DNA from: Phytophthora colocasiae
Taxonomy: Eukaryota > Oomycota > Peronosporomycetes > Peronosporales > Peronosporaceae
Direction: 5' to 3'
NCBI GenBank assembly: GCA_018806915.1
Contig: JAGKQI010000004.1
Coordinates: 124,001-188,000 of the forward strand
Length of the DNA stretch: 64,000 nt
A model generated the notes under the pieces. That model was not told the DNA's origin and ran no database searches. It saw only the letters and a list, made by a program, of their open reading frames with translations. Each line of letters opens with the position of its first letter. Position 1 is the stretch's first letter. Below, in pieces: positions 51,502 to 62,010 of the stretch. A program made the position numbers and the translations under genes.

Positions 51502-52510
51502 ATGGACTCGCCAACGCCCACGTCTCCGTCCGCTTCTGCGGACGCGCAAGCCTCCCCTGCTGCCTCAGCAGCAGGAACAACAACCTCAGCAGTGCTCACT
51601 AGCACTGCTGCTTCCAGCGGTCCGACAGAGAAGCTCTCTGTCACCAAATAGCATGCTCTCCACAAGGAGAAACACGGGAAGAAGAAGAAGAAGTCTTCTT
51701 CCCTAGCAGAGATCAAACACCCTGCTGGCGTATCGCGAGCGCGTTGCTGCGGCTCGCGATCGCTTTTACACTTACACTACGCGTGGTAAGTGTGAACGCC
51801 TCCATGATCAGTCCATGGAAGCGGGGATCCCATGTGCCGTTCCCTTTGGCACACCCTGTCCGTGTTGCCAACCTTTGGCAACACGTCTCACCGAAAGTGA
51901 TCTCCTGGGGTACACGGTCGTCCGTGTACCCGATCACATCAAGGAGCTCCGTGGTCGTATTGTGCCACGCGAAGCTCCGAGTGCTGTGGCTAACCGCAGC
52001 ACTCCTCGTGCAGGGCTTAACCCTGCAAGTTATGGTGGGCTTCGTACGCCATCACCATTTCCGGAACGTCCTCCATCAGGACGTTCCGCGGCTCCCACGT
52101 ATCTCGATGGGGAGGAAATCCTCTCCAACGAATACGAAAACGAACCCCTTGAGAGTTCGTTCTCTTATGAGCCACGATCCGCTCCACAATCCAGCGGATC
52201 GCTCCACGTGCGTCGCGCAACGGCGGCGGAGGGGGCGGGAACACTCCCTCCGTATGGTCATCGCTATGACCATGACGACCGTGCTCTGCACGATCGAGTT
52301 GCTGCGCTGGAGCAGACACAGAGCGCTGAGATAGCTGCTCTGAAGCAGGAGGTTCGTGTCCTCCGTGCTGAGGTCTGCGAGGCAGCTCAGACTGCCTCGA
52401 ACCTCTCGTCCGGTCTTGGGACGAGAGTGAACCAGTTGATCGACCGTGTCGACGGTCTCGAGAAGGCCTTCCAGGCCTCTCGCACCCCTCAGTCGGACTA
52501 CCAGCCCTAG
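51502..52510 (+). pseudogene. G4 antisense ORF, coiled-coil C-terminus (one stop, one frameshift)
   Basis: ATG 51502 lies 101 bp inside the LTR on the opposite strand to pol. Ser/Thr/Ala-rich N-terminus; TAG at 51649; Lys-rich HGKKKKKSSS; frameshift near 51716. The second frame reads LAYRERVAAARDRFYTYTTR, a Cys-rich patch (PCAVPFGTPCPCCQPL), a Pro/Ser-rich middle, and a coiled coil (HDRVAALEQTQSAEIAALKQ, RVNQLIDRVDGLEKAFQ) to TAG 52508. It lies opposite the chromodomain and the integrase linker. Layout matches the G1 antisense ORF. Function unknown. Confidence 0.65.
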
Positions 52511-52680
52511 GTAGTCCGTGCTGCACGTACGGCTTCAACCGCCCGACGTAGAAGGTCGGGTGGAGCCTCATGCTGGACGGTATGTCCAGCCGGTACGCGT
52601 TGCCGTGCCGTTCAAGTACTTTGAACGGCCCAATGAATCTTGGAGCAAGCTTGCTTGCTCCAAAGTGTAAACACTTATTG
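52017..52680 (-). pseudogene. G4 integrase C-terminal domain, linker and chromodomain
   Basis: The minus strand reads LAPRFIGPFKVLERHGNAYR and HPTFYVGRLKPYVQHG, a Pro/Arg/Ser-rich linker, then the chromodomain IRWIVERIVAHKRTNSQGVR, FRIRWRGFPPHRDTWEPRNV, LMEDVPEMVMAYE. It is joined at about 52680 directly to the start of the integrase core, so roughly 170 residues expected from G1b are missing. Confidence 0.85.
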
Positions 52681-53682
52681 CCAGAACCGCGCTGTGAAGC
52701 GTGGATCACGGTCCGACACAATGTCGAGCGGCATGCCATAGTGTTTGAACACCATGTCAACAAACAGTCGCGCAGTCTGCGCGGCTGTAAAAGTAGCCGG
52801 GACGGCAGCAAGATGAACCATCTTGCTGAATCGGTCCACAAAGACAACGATGCCTGTCCTCCGCTTGCTGTCAGGCGGAAGACCGAAGACAAAGTCCATG
52901 GACATGGACTGCCAACACTCCGACGGAGTCGGTAGTGATTGAAGAGGAGCCTGCGAGAACTGCGCAGGCTTCACGCGTTGACAAACCTCGCAAGCACGTA
53001 CGTACTTGCGTACCCACTTGTACTGGTGGTGCCAGTAGAAGTCACGCGTGAGAAGAGTGTATGTCTTCTCACGACCCGGATGCCCTGCCGTGGGGGCATC
53101 GTGATACTCGAACATGATCCTCCATCGGAGGTCATGATCATTCGGAACGACAATGCGATCCGCATTGTCGTCTACTGCACTGTACAACAGTAGGCCTTCG
53201 TGTACACGATAGCGGTGTACACGAGCTCGAAGATGAGGGGTTAGCTTCCGACGTGCCACGTCGGAAGGTGCTGCGAGGAACTCCAGCAGCCCCTTCGCGT
53301 CTGCATCCCTTGCATACGCGTTCTTCACGTCGTCAATCAACGTTGACGACGGCACACTTGTCCTCACGACGCCAACAGCGTTGGCGTCGACCGTCTCCGC
53401 ATAGTCAGGTCGACGCGATAACGCGTCGGCCACTACATTGAGTCTTCCGAGTTTGTACTCTACCTGGAAGTTGTACTCCGCGAAGAAGGACAACCATCTC
53501 GCCATACGTTGCGAGATGTGCGGCGACTTAATCGCCGTACGCAATGATGCGTGGTCTGTATAGACCACGAACGGTCTACTCCCAAGTAGATACACTCGGA
53601 ACTTTGCGAGTGCATACTTCATGGCAAGGAGCTCCTTGTCATGTACGGGATAGTTACGCTCAGCTGGCTTCAGCTGACGCGA
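52675..53682 (-). pseudogene. G4 RNase H end and integrase N-terminal/core start (internal deletion)
   Basis: RNase H end: PFVVYTDHASLRTAIKS and NVVADALSRRPDYAE. Integrase zinc module: FEYHDAPTAGHPGREKT ... CEVCQRVK. Core: SMDFVFGLPPDSKRRTGIVV (first Asp) and DIVSDRDPRFTARFW (second Asp). The sequence then stops and jumps to the C-terminal domain, so the catalytic Glu (HPQTDGQTERV in G1b) is absent. Integrase cannot be functional. Confidence 0.87.
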
Positions 53683-55627
53683 TTAAGAGTAGACTACACG
53701 ATCACGCCCTTCGTGATCGTGTTGCATCAATGCACATCCGATTGCAAAGTCGGATGCATCGCACACTACGTGGAATGGACGATCTTGGTCCGCCACGGCC
53801 AAGACCGGCGCTTCAGTCAAGCCCTGCTTGACTGCACCGAATGCCTCCTCGCACTCGGTCGTCCAAATCCACTCAGCTTCTTTCTTGAGAAGCTGTGACA
53901 ACGGGCGAATCTTGCCTGCATAGTTGTCCACGTACTTGCACAAGTACGTGGCAAGCCCAAGGAACTGCCTCAGTTCCTCACATTGGATGGCGTGGGCCAT
54001 TCATTGATCACTCTGACCTTCTCTGGGTCAGGGCGCACGCCGTCTTTCCCCACGAGACACCCCAGCACGGGTATCTCGCTCGCCCCGAAGATACACTTCT
54101 TCAGGTTCGCATAGAGCTTATGTTTCCTCATACGCTCTAGCAGCTTCCGGAGATGCACCTTGTGCATCTCAATGTCCGTCTTCCCGTTCACAGCCTGGCT
54201 GTGGACGAACACGTCGTCGAAGTAGCTCGGTGCGAAGTCGCGCACCGAGCGCAATAGATGTGTCACGCATCTATTGAACGTCGCAGGGGCGGTCTTAAGT
54301 CCCTGCGGCATGACGAGCCACTCCCAAAGCATACCGCTTGAGTGTTTACCGCTGTGAGAGGATGTCCCTCTCACGCATGAGGATCTGATAGAATCCATCA
54401 CGCAGATCTAGAGCACTGAAGATAGTGCTCAAGGCCATCGAATCGATGATGACATCTTTTCGCGGTATCGGCGTCTGCGCCGGTATCGTCGCATCGTTCA
54501 GCTTGTTATACGCATGAACGATGCGCCAGCCGCCCTGTGGTTTCTTATCACAGAACGTTGGAACACTGTGCGGGGACTTTGATTCCCGCACTTGACCTGC
54601 AAGACGACGACTTTCAAAGAAGTCGTCGATCGCTTGCACTTGTTCACGCGGCAGTGGCCACTGCCGTGTAACACAGTACTTCGTGCCCGGCACGAGATCA
54701 ATCTCGTGCTGTACGCCCTTGTCCTTCTTAAGCTCCGAAGGAATCTCGTCCGGGAGTACATCCTTGTACTCCCGCAGAACTTCGTAGTAGGGACTCGACC
54801 TCAACGAGTCCCAACTCTGCTCTTCGAAGCGCTGCTTCTTAGTCTTCGCACTGAGGGAGTCATCACCCTCAGTGATCCCATTGACGACGAGCTGCTTCAG
54901 CTCTTCGGCCTCGCGCTCCACTCTCTCGATATCCGAGAGAATGCAAATTTGTTCGATGCGTCCATCGTACAAGTCTCGTGCGAAGCGCTTCCAACTCATC
55001 GTTGGAAGTGCGGTCAACGCCGACGCACTCGTCGGCGGATTCTCCAACCGCATCCTCTGGTACTGTAACCCAGTACCAGTACGTGTCAAGACGTTCAACG
55101 TCTCGACACTCGGTATCTGCACTGCAGATACACCCGTCTCAGTCCCGGACTGAGACTCGCGCAGCTCCCTGAGCTTGCGCCGCGAAAATCTACCATGGAG
55201 CCCGGCTCCAGGTGCTCCACGTCCAAGGCATCGCACCTTGGACGGGACGTTATCGCAATCGTCAGCGGATTCCTTCCGCTGACTCGCACTATCAAGCCCT
55301 GCTTGAGTGCCGCTCATCGCGTGCAGCGCTGCTGCACGTGAGCACGCAGGTTGTTCGGGTGCTGGGCGTTTGCAACCGCCAGCACCTCCTGCCGCGCAGT
55401 CGGTTCCCTGAACCGCTGCGCCTTCATCCACTCCCGGAGCGGATGAAGCAACCGCATCGTCGACTCCGGGAGTCGACGTGCTCTCGCTAGCTTCCTGCGC
55501 TAGCGAGTGTTCGCTTGTACACATATCGTCAGCTCCCAGAGCTGACGCACGATCGCTAGTTCCCGGAACTAGCAGCGAATGTTCGCCTGTACACGCATCA
55601 TCAGCTCCCGGAGCTGATGCACGATCG
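53683..55627 (-). pseudogene. G4 reverse transcriptase and RNase H start (broken)
   Basis: From 55627 down: a Ser/Ala-rich linker with repeated EHSL/GADD(A/M)CT units, LYDGRIEQICILSDIERVER, RT (HEIDLVPGTKYCVTRQWPLP, GGWRIVHAYNKLNDATIPAQ, SALDLRDGFYQILM). A frame change near 54360 leads to LVMPQGLKTAPATFNRCV, YFDD in PSYFDDVFVHSQ and VLGCLVGKDGVRPDPEK. Another near 53990 leads to LRQFLGLATYLCKYVDNYAG and RNase H PFHVVCDASDFAIGCALMQ. A TAA at 53685-53683 replaces a sense codon before SRQLK. Confidence 0.85.
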
Positions 55628-56202
55628 TGTCCCGAGTGAGAACGGTGGCCACCGTCTCGGGTACGGTCCCGACCGTTCCCCCTCTGAAACCCGATCCACG
55701 ACCCGTCGCATTGCGGAAGACCATATGTATGGCGAGGAGTTGTTCGAGCCGGCCCCGGTCGCAGCCAGCACGAGGGTGAGTGCGCGCCGCTATTGCTAGG
55801 GAAACGAGGTCTGCGCAGCCAAGAAAGAGCGTGGAGCGTGCGCCAGGTTGCGTGTGAGCTGATGCCAAGGACGGAAGACATGGACTAGAGCTACGCTGGG
55901 CTTAACAGCGCCCCGAGTATGTGTGAGGAAGGGGTGAGTGGTACCGTCGAGGAGGTACGGACCCGGGAAGGACAAGGAAGAGGACTCTGGAGGACGTGAG
56001 ACGTTGGAAAACAGTGAAGGAAGGGCGTGCTGGTGGAGGTCAGTCGTGAATTTACCTTGGGCACCGCAGCACAAGCCCCAAGTCAAAGAATAATCGCTTT
56101 TATATTTTTCTTTACTTTTTGTGGTGCGCTTTATCGCTCTACCGTTCCGTTCTACTTGTAACCCGCAGCGTCTACCGTCCCGCCCAAGACCGACTCGCGA
56201 CA
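55628..56202 (+). repeat. 5' LTR of Gypsy G3b (575 bp)
   Basis: TGTCCCGAGTGAGAACGG...GACCGACTCGCGACA. It aligns with 17124-17688, and its end is identical to window positions 1-33. The primer-site-like TGGTGGAGAAGCAGG starts at 56205. The leader 56203-56522 holds short GAAGTATTGGAAGT repeats near 56450-56510 and no gene. Confidence 0.92.
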
Positions 56203-56522
56203 CGTGGTGGAGAAGCAGGGTACGGCATTCGTTGTCAAGTAAGAGCAAGTCGGAAGAGCCCGTGGAGTTGAAGAACCCGGCGTGTACGCGGTCTGGTATC
56301 GAGTCCAGACGGTCACGGTTGAGAAGCAAAGTCTCGGGGGCGCAGGGAGCGCGGAATTCCCGAGTTTGTGAGTTCCCACGGAACAGAAGTTGGAGTATCG
56401 GGAGTATTGGTCAGAAGTAGAAGACGGTCCGGAAGAATTGGAAGTGAAGCGTTGAAGTATTGGAAGTGAAGTATTGGGGAATTGAAGTATTGGGGAGTTT
56501 GGAGGTATTGGAAGTTTGAAGA

Positions 56523-58692
56523 ATGTCCGGGATTGGAAGAAGAGATGGAGGGAAAGGTACCCCAGGCTGAGGGAACAGTGGTCGTGGGGGTGGACGGGCC
56601 GGAGGTCAGAAGACCGTCCGGGTCCTGTCCGAAGTGGAGCGACTGGAAGAGGAAGAACGGTCGCGCCAAGCAGAGGCTTCGCGTAGTGGCGGTGGAGATG
56701 CCCCGCTTAGCCTGGAGAAGAGAGCAGAAGCAGAGGAAGATGATGAACCGTCGGTGGGAGTCAGCACGGCCGCTGGTCGCGAGACGTTGAGGCAGGAGTT
56801 GAAAGATGATCTCCTGACGGCTGGTGCTGACGCTGGCGATGAGGAGGAGAAGCCGGACGAGCCGGAACCCGCCGACGAGGAAGACGAGAGGGAAGAAGCA
56901 ACGGAGGAGCCGACCGCGGAGAGCACGGTCCCGAGCACTCCATTGCTGGATCCGGTGTACGGTTCGGCACGGCTGGCCGCTCTGTACGCTGGCCAGCAGA
57001 TGTATGAAGGTTACCCGGACTACGACGCCTATGAACGTGCACACATGATGTACCCTACGGAAGAACTGATGATGAAGGAGGAAGTGGTCGAAGAAGTCCC
57101 TATGAGGACGCCTACTGGGTTTATCTCGAGATACACGGGAACGGAGAAGCGTCGCACGGACCGTCCCCTTGGATGGGGTTGGGGAACACTGAGTGAGGAC
57201 CCGTATGAGGTGAAGACGGAGACGGCTGCGCCGTTCGCGTGGGATCAGCAAGGCGTACCGCCCCGGTCTGCGGTGACTGCTGCGTCGTCGGCCCAGCCGA
57301 TGACCGAACCGCTGCCCGGAGTAACGACTCCTATAGGCGTTCCAGTCGCCTGCGACCCAACCAGTGGAGTACACCTAGACAAGCGCCTCTTCGTACGAGC
57401 GTGTCTCGGGGCCATCCCTGGCTGGAACCCAGACGAGCGTCCCTCGGACAGCGTACGCTGCGCCGACGCAAGGATGGAGACAGCCTACTGTCCCTCCTGT
57501 GCCGACGAGGACTGTGCTGGGAGGGCAAAGAGTGTTAGTTGGACCTCCCCCTGGAGCTTATGGACAGTATGGTGGTGGGTATGGCGTTCCTAGACCGCCT
57601 CCGCCGCCCAGGATCTACGACCTGACGCAGAAGATGTCGAACGTGATGAAGGTGTTGCCTATGTTCTATTCAGACACGGCCACGGTGGAGAAGGCGCGTG
57701 ACTTCTGGGAGCTGTTCGAGGCGCACACAGGACAGTTGCCCGACCGAGAACGGTTGTTGGTGTTCCGTCAGAAGCTGAAAGGAAGAGAGGCGGAACGGTG
57801 GTGGAGCAACTCCAGGATCAAAACGTTCGCCACCCTCAGGGTTCGCTTTCACAACCAATTCCTGAGTAGGACGGCTGACGAACTATGGGATCGATTGCAC
57901 ACTACCAAGAGACAGAGGGGTGAATCGGTGGAAGAGTGGGGCGATCGAGTCACGGACTTGTGCGACTCGCTCGACTATCCGAACCCGCAGATGCGGTACA
58001 AACTGTTCCGTCGAGGTCTCAGGAACCGTAGGATGCTGGCTGCCTTGGATTCAAGCCCAGCCCGCGACATTCCCGAGGCGTGTGAGTGGTTGATGTCGAA
58101 GGACATGCATCGGCCTAGTGAGGAAGACGAGGAGTTCTCGGACGGAGCTCCAGAGAGTAACAAGAACGGTCATTCGTCGTCCGCGGTGGACGCATTAACT
58201 CAGCAGTTGCAGACGTTCATGGCCCAGCAGCAGCTTTGGCAGCAGCAACTCATGGACGAGCGCAAGGCTAGACCTTCGTCACCTCGAGGACGGTCACTGA
58301 CCGTAGCTGCCACTACCGCAGGGAACGCTCCTGCGACTGGGGACGGAAACAGAAGCTATCGTGGAATCAGGATGGCGGAAGATACCCGTACGCAGGAAGG
58401 TGAACCGGTGTGTGGCCGATGTTACTACAGGGGACATGGTCGTGCTACATGTATGAGAAGGACGATGACTTGCCGGAAGTGTAATCAGTATGGTCACGTT
58501 GCAGCTGAGTGTGAGCTCCCTTATAATGGAGGTCAACTAGGAGGACGGAACGGAGCTCCCTCTAACGCTCAAGGGTTCAGGTGCTACTTCTGTGGAGAGA
58601 ACGGTCATCCAGTGGCCCAGTGTCCGACGATCGCTGCCTTGAAAGGATTGGCGGCTGGATCGATGGCCCAGCCTGCGGCCCCTAGGGATTGA
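56523..58692 (+). pseudogene. G3b Gag with three zinc knuckles
   Basis: ATG 56523 (MSGIGRRDGG). A TGA at 56568-56570 stands where G3a has CGA (Arg). The acidic and Tyr-rich regions follow (YAGQQMYEGYPDYDAYERAH). Single-base insertions between 57340 and 57540 shift the frame. The rest is clean: PPPPPRIYDLTQKMSNVMK, FWELFEAHTGQLPDRERLL, YKLFRRGLRNRRML, a Gln-rich MAQQQLWQQQLMDE, and knuckles CGRCYYRGHGRATC, CRKCNQYGHVAAEC and CYFCGENGHPVAQC. It ends at TGA 58690-58692. Pol continues in the same frame. Confidence 0.87.
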
Positions 58693-58733
58693 CGGGGACG
58701 TGAGGAAGGGGAGGAGCGAGCCATTCCTTCCTC
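58690..58733 (+). promoter_or_regulatory. Candidate stop-codon readthrough signal, G3b gag-pol
   Basis: The gag stop is TGA-CGG, a context known to favour readthrough in several plant RNA viruses. Nine bases after the CGG comes a perfect 8-bp stem GAGGAAGG/CCTTCCTC (58705 region: 58702-58709 with 58726-58733). The frame downstream of the TGA is open in phase with pol for 115 codons. A second in-frame stop (TAA 59038-59040) would still block this copy. Confidence 0.5.
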
Positions 58734-61248
58734 TTGTCTGGCAGATGGCTCGAACGGTGACCGTGCTGAGGAGGAGTTCGGGGAAAAGAAGACGGTTGCC
58801 GTGGTGAAGGAGAGTGAGATGAACGAGAAAAAGAAGAAGCCGCGAGGAACGGTGAAGACCGCGCGGAATGCTGAGAAAAAGAGGCAAAAAAAAGAAAAGA
58901 AGATTGTGGAAGATGAAACGGAAAGAAAGGAAGACGCCCCCGTGGAAGAGAACGGAGAGTGTCGAAAGAAGACAGTACGGTTCGTCGATGAGATAGAGTC
59001 GGGTAGTAAAGCGACTCATGAGTCGGCGGAGCCCGCCTAAACGCTGGAAGAGGCTGTCGAAGACGGCCTACTGGAAGAGGAAGTACTCGAGGACGACGAG
59101 CTGTCGGATGAGGGGTTGTCGTTCGACATCTTCGACGCCCCTGGTGTTGAAGTTGAGGAGGAGCGAGCGGATTCAGTAACGGAACGGGCAGAGGTAGGGG
59201 ACGGAGCGGCGGTCGTGTCACCCGTGGAAGACCCTGACGACTGCTTATTCACGGACGCGGAGCTTGAGGCTCTCGAGTCTAGGGATCGTGAAGGGACGCC
59301 TGGTGACCAGGATGGAACGGAGATTTTCAGCGAGTCAGAAGAATACGAAAAAGAAATTGAGGATCGTTTGCACCCTTTGGATGAAGCTGATACTATGGAA
59401 CGGATACGGTTGAACGCAGCATCTTTACGAGAGCCCTCTACCGAGGAATTGTCCTCTCTATTGGACGTCCCGCTCGACGTAGTCGAGCGTACTCGGCGAG
59501 CGTCCCCAGAAGGTGGTGATTCGCCTGAGTACTGGCAGGGATGGTTCCGCGAGACGCTCGAGAAGACCGAAGAAGCCAAGCGTGCTAACCGCGATTTCAA
59601 GTCGTCAGTCGTGCAGGTAGTGGGACGAACGGTGTTAAAGGAACCCAGCGCACGGAAACCTAAACCATTTAGAGAGCGAGACGCGAGTCCAAAGGCAGGA
59701 TCTACTACGGAAGAGGAAGTCAGTGCTAATATCTTGTCGCAGCTAGAGGACGTCGCGGCGTCCGTCCAAGTGCCGAGTGCAGGGACTGTGGCTACGAAGC
59801 CGGAGTCCGTCCTGAGGAACCGTGTCGTCGTTTCACCTACTTTGGCGAGGACCGTGGTCCAACGTGCAGTGTACTTGTTCCTGAAGGAAGCCTTCCAACA
59901 GGAAATCACTCCGTTGCGTGATAAAGTTCCGAAGGCGGACCTGATCAAACTGGAAAAACTAGCGAAGGTGGTCGCTGCCTCCAGGAGCGTTCGGAATTTG
60001 GATTGGGGACGGTTAGAAGCGACGACTATGGAATATTACGACAAGAACGCGACGATCATTTGGGAGAAACTGATAGAACGGAAAGTAAGAGAGGACCCGG
60101 AGATTGCTGCTAAGAGACGAGGTCGGCAGCGTCCTGAGATTGACTTCGAGGCCATGTTTAGACCGTACGCAGAGGTGTTGATGAATGCTGAACTGTTGCT
60201 GAGTGATGAAGATGTGGTAAGCTACGTGGACGTGGTGGGACCGCCGCCTGGAACGGTTGCGCCTCCCCCTCGCCCGGGCCTTGTTGAGGTTGTCACGGTA
60301 GAGATGCCGGACGGTTTCGGCGTGTCGGAGGGAGACATGGATGAAATGGAAGTATGTACTGTGGTTGAAGACGGTCGACGCGTGGTGTGTGCTGTTGGGA
60401 ACTTCGAAGCGTTATCAAGTGGATTTATTGAGTGTTTGCCTTCTCGCTTACTCGTGGATACGGGAGCTACACTGAGTTTGGTAGATAGCCGTGTGCTGAA
60501 GCGGCTAGGACGGTCAACGAGGACGCTGAAGCCGTACGAAGGATCGGTCAAGAGCTCCTCCGGACATCAGTTGAAGATCCGAGGGTGGGCGAGTTTGTCG
60601 TTACGAATGGGAAGTGCAGAGATTTCGCTGAGTTTGGTAGTCGCGGATCAGTTGCATGTGGACGCCATCCTGGGGGTAGACGCTCTTGGAGCGTTCGGAG
60701 CGGTCATTGATGTGGCTGAGCGTCAGCTCCTGCTTAAAGACTCAGGCGAGGTGTTGCCCCTTGGGGGTATGGTTGTACAGGACGCTTACATGGCGACGAT
60801 GGTGAAGTCAATACGCCTGCCGCCTAAAGGACAAGCTCTAGTCATGGCTAAGTTGGTAGGGACACCGGAGGAGAAAGCTACGGTGCTCATTGAAGGCGCT
60901 GTATCCCTTCCGCCTACACTGTGTGTGGCGCACTCGTTGTGTACGGTGGAGGACAGTCAAGTCATAGTTGAAGTCTGTAACGCATCTACAGAGGAACGGT
61001 GGATTCGCCGTGGTACGCCGGTTGCGTGCGCTTCGATCGTTCCGGAGTCGGCTTTCGGCCAGATGCAGACGAAGGATGGAGCGGTACCGAGGAACCCGGA
61101 GACAACAGAAGCGGACGGTCGAGTGCAGTCCGTGACAGGAGCGCTTGAAGATCAGATTGCTGAGAAGGAACGGAGGAACGGAGGTCTCGGCCGGAAGTGC
61201 CGCCTGACAAAGCCACGGTCAAGGCTGACTTTTCGCAGTCGAGGTTGA
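58693..61248 (+). pseudogene. G3b Pol N-terminal region and protease
   Basis: The same frame as the gag C-terminus. A Lys/Glu-rich stretch (58801-59037), TAA at 59038-59040, then a 735-codon frame. An acidic N-terminal extension of about 400 residues (DIFDAPGVEVEEERADSV, YWQGWFRETLEKTEEAKRAN, KVREDPEIAAKRRGRQRPEI) precedes the aspartic protease: LLVDTGATLSLVDSRVLKRL with catalytic DTGA near 60452, and VDAILGVDALGAFGAVIDVA. The long pre-protease region is unusual and not recognised. The frame is lost near 61190 (to -1). Confidence 0.82.
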
Positions 61249-62010
61249 CGGAGGAACAGAAGCGGATATTTGAAGCAGAGCTGGACAACTTTAGTGACCT
61301 GTTTGTCGAGTCTTCGGCGATGCCGGGACGGACGGAACTGCTACACTTCGAGATTGACACGGGCGATAGTCGGCCCATCAAACAGCAACCGTACCGTGTA
61401 TCAGTAGCGGAAGGAGAGGTGATGGAAGCGGAAATACAGCAGTACTTGGACGCGGGACTGATCCGTCCATCGAACAGTCCGTGGGCTAGCCCTGTTCTCA
61501 TGATAAGGAAACCGGACGGTGGTATCCGATTCTGTATAGATTATCGCAAGTTGAACGCAGTAACGGTGAAGGACTGTTACCCGATGCCGTTGATCGATGA
61601 TATTTTGGACGTGCTCGGGGGTGCCCAGTTGTTTTCGACCATGGACATCGCATCCGGGTATTGGAACGTACCGATGGCGCTGGACAGTGTATCAAAGACG
61701 GCTTTCACGTGCAAATACGGCCTCTTCGAATGGCTCGTTATGCCTTTTGGCCTCTGTAACGCTGTACCCGCGTTCGAACGGTTGATGGAGACGGTCCTAG
61801 TGGATTTGAAGTGGCGAGTGTGCCTAGTTTATTTGGACGATTGCGTAGTGTTCAGCAAGGACTTCCCGACGCACCTGTTACGCGTTCGTCAAGTCTTGAC
61901 GAGGTTAAGGGAGGCGGGCTTCAAGCTCAAAATGAAGAAGTGTCACTGGGGACGGAGCCAAGTGGCGTTCCTAGGACACATCGTCACGCCCTCGGGCGTC
62001 CTTCCTAACC
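61197..62010 (+). pseudogene. G3b reverse transcriptase
   Basis: The -1 frame relative to protease. [111 protein letters not shown], catalytic YLDD (CLVYLDDCVVFSKDF, about 61830) and FKLKMKKCHWGRSQVAFLGH. After VTPSGVLPN a frame change at 62010 leads to the thumb and RNase H frame. No slippery heptamer is visible at the 61190 shift, so it looks like damage. Confidence 0.88.

Larger units (their letters stand above)
50941..55627 (-). mobile_element. Gypsy G4, 5'-truncated chromovirus
   Basis: A minus-strand element with 3' LTR 50941-51400, polypurine tract, antisense ORF, chromodomain, integrase, RNase H and RT up to 55627, where the G3b LTR begins. Protease, gag and 5' LTR presumably lie beyond G3b. 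It is related to G1 (same RT phrases and YFDD) but clearly distinct. An exceptional number of perfect short hairpins occurs in LTR and coding sequence. Confidence 0.88.

Noticed and set aside
61180..61200. Programmed -1 frameshift inside G3b pol
   Set aside because: The frame change is real, but no slippery heptamer is visible and it falls between protease and RT, where a single polyprotein is expected. Treated as damage.
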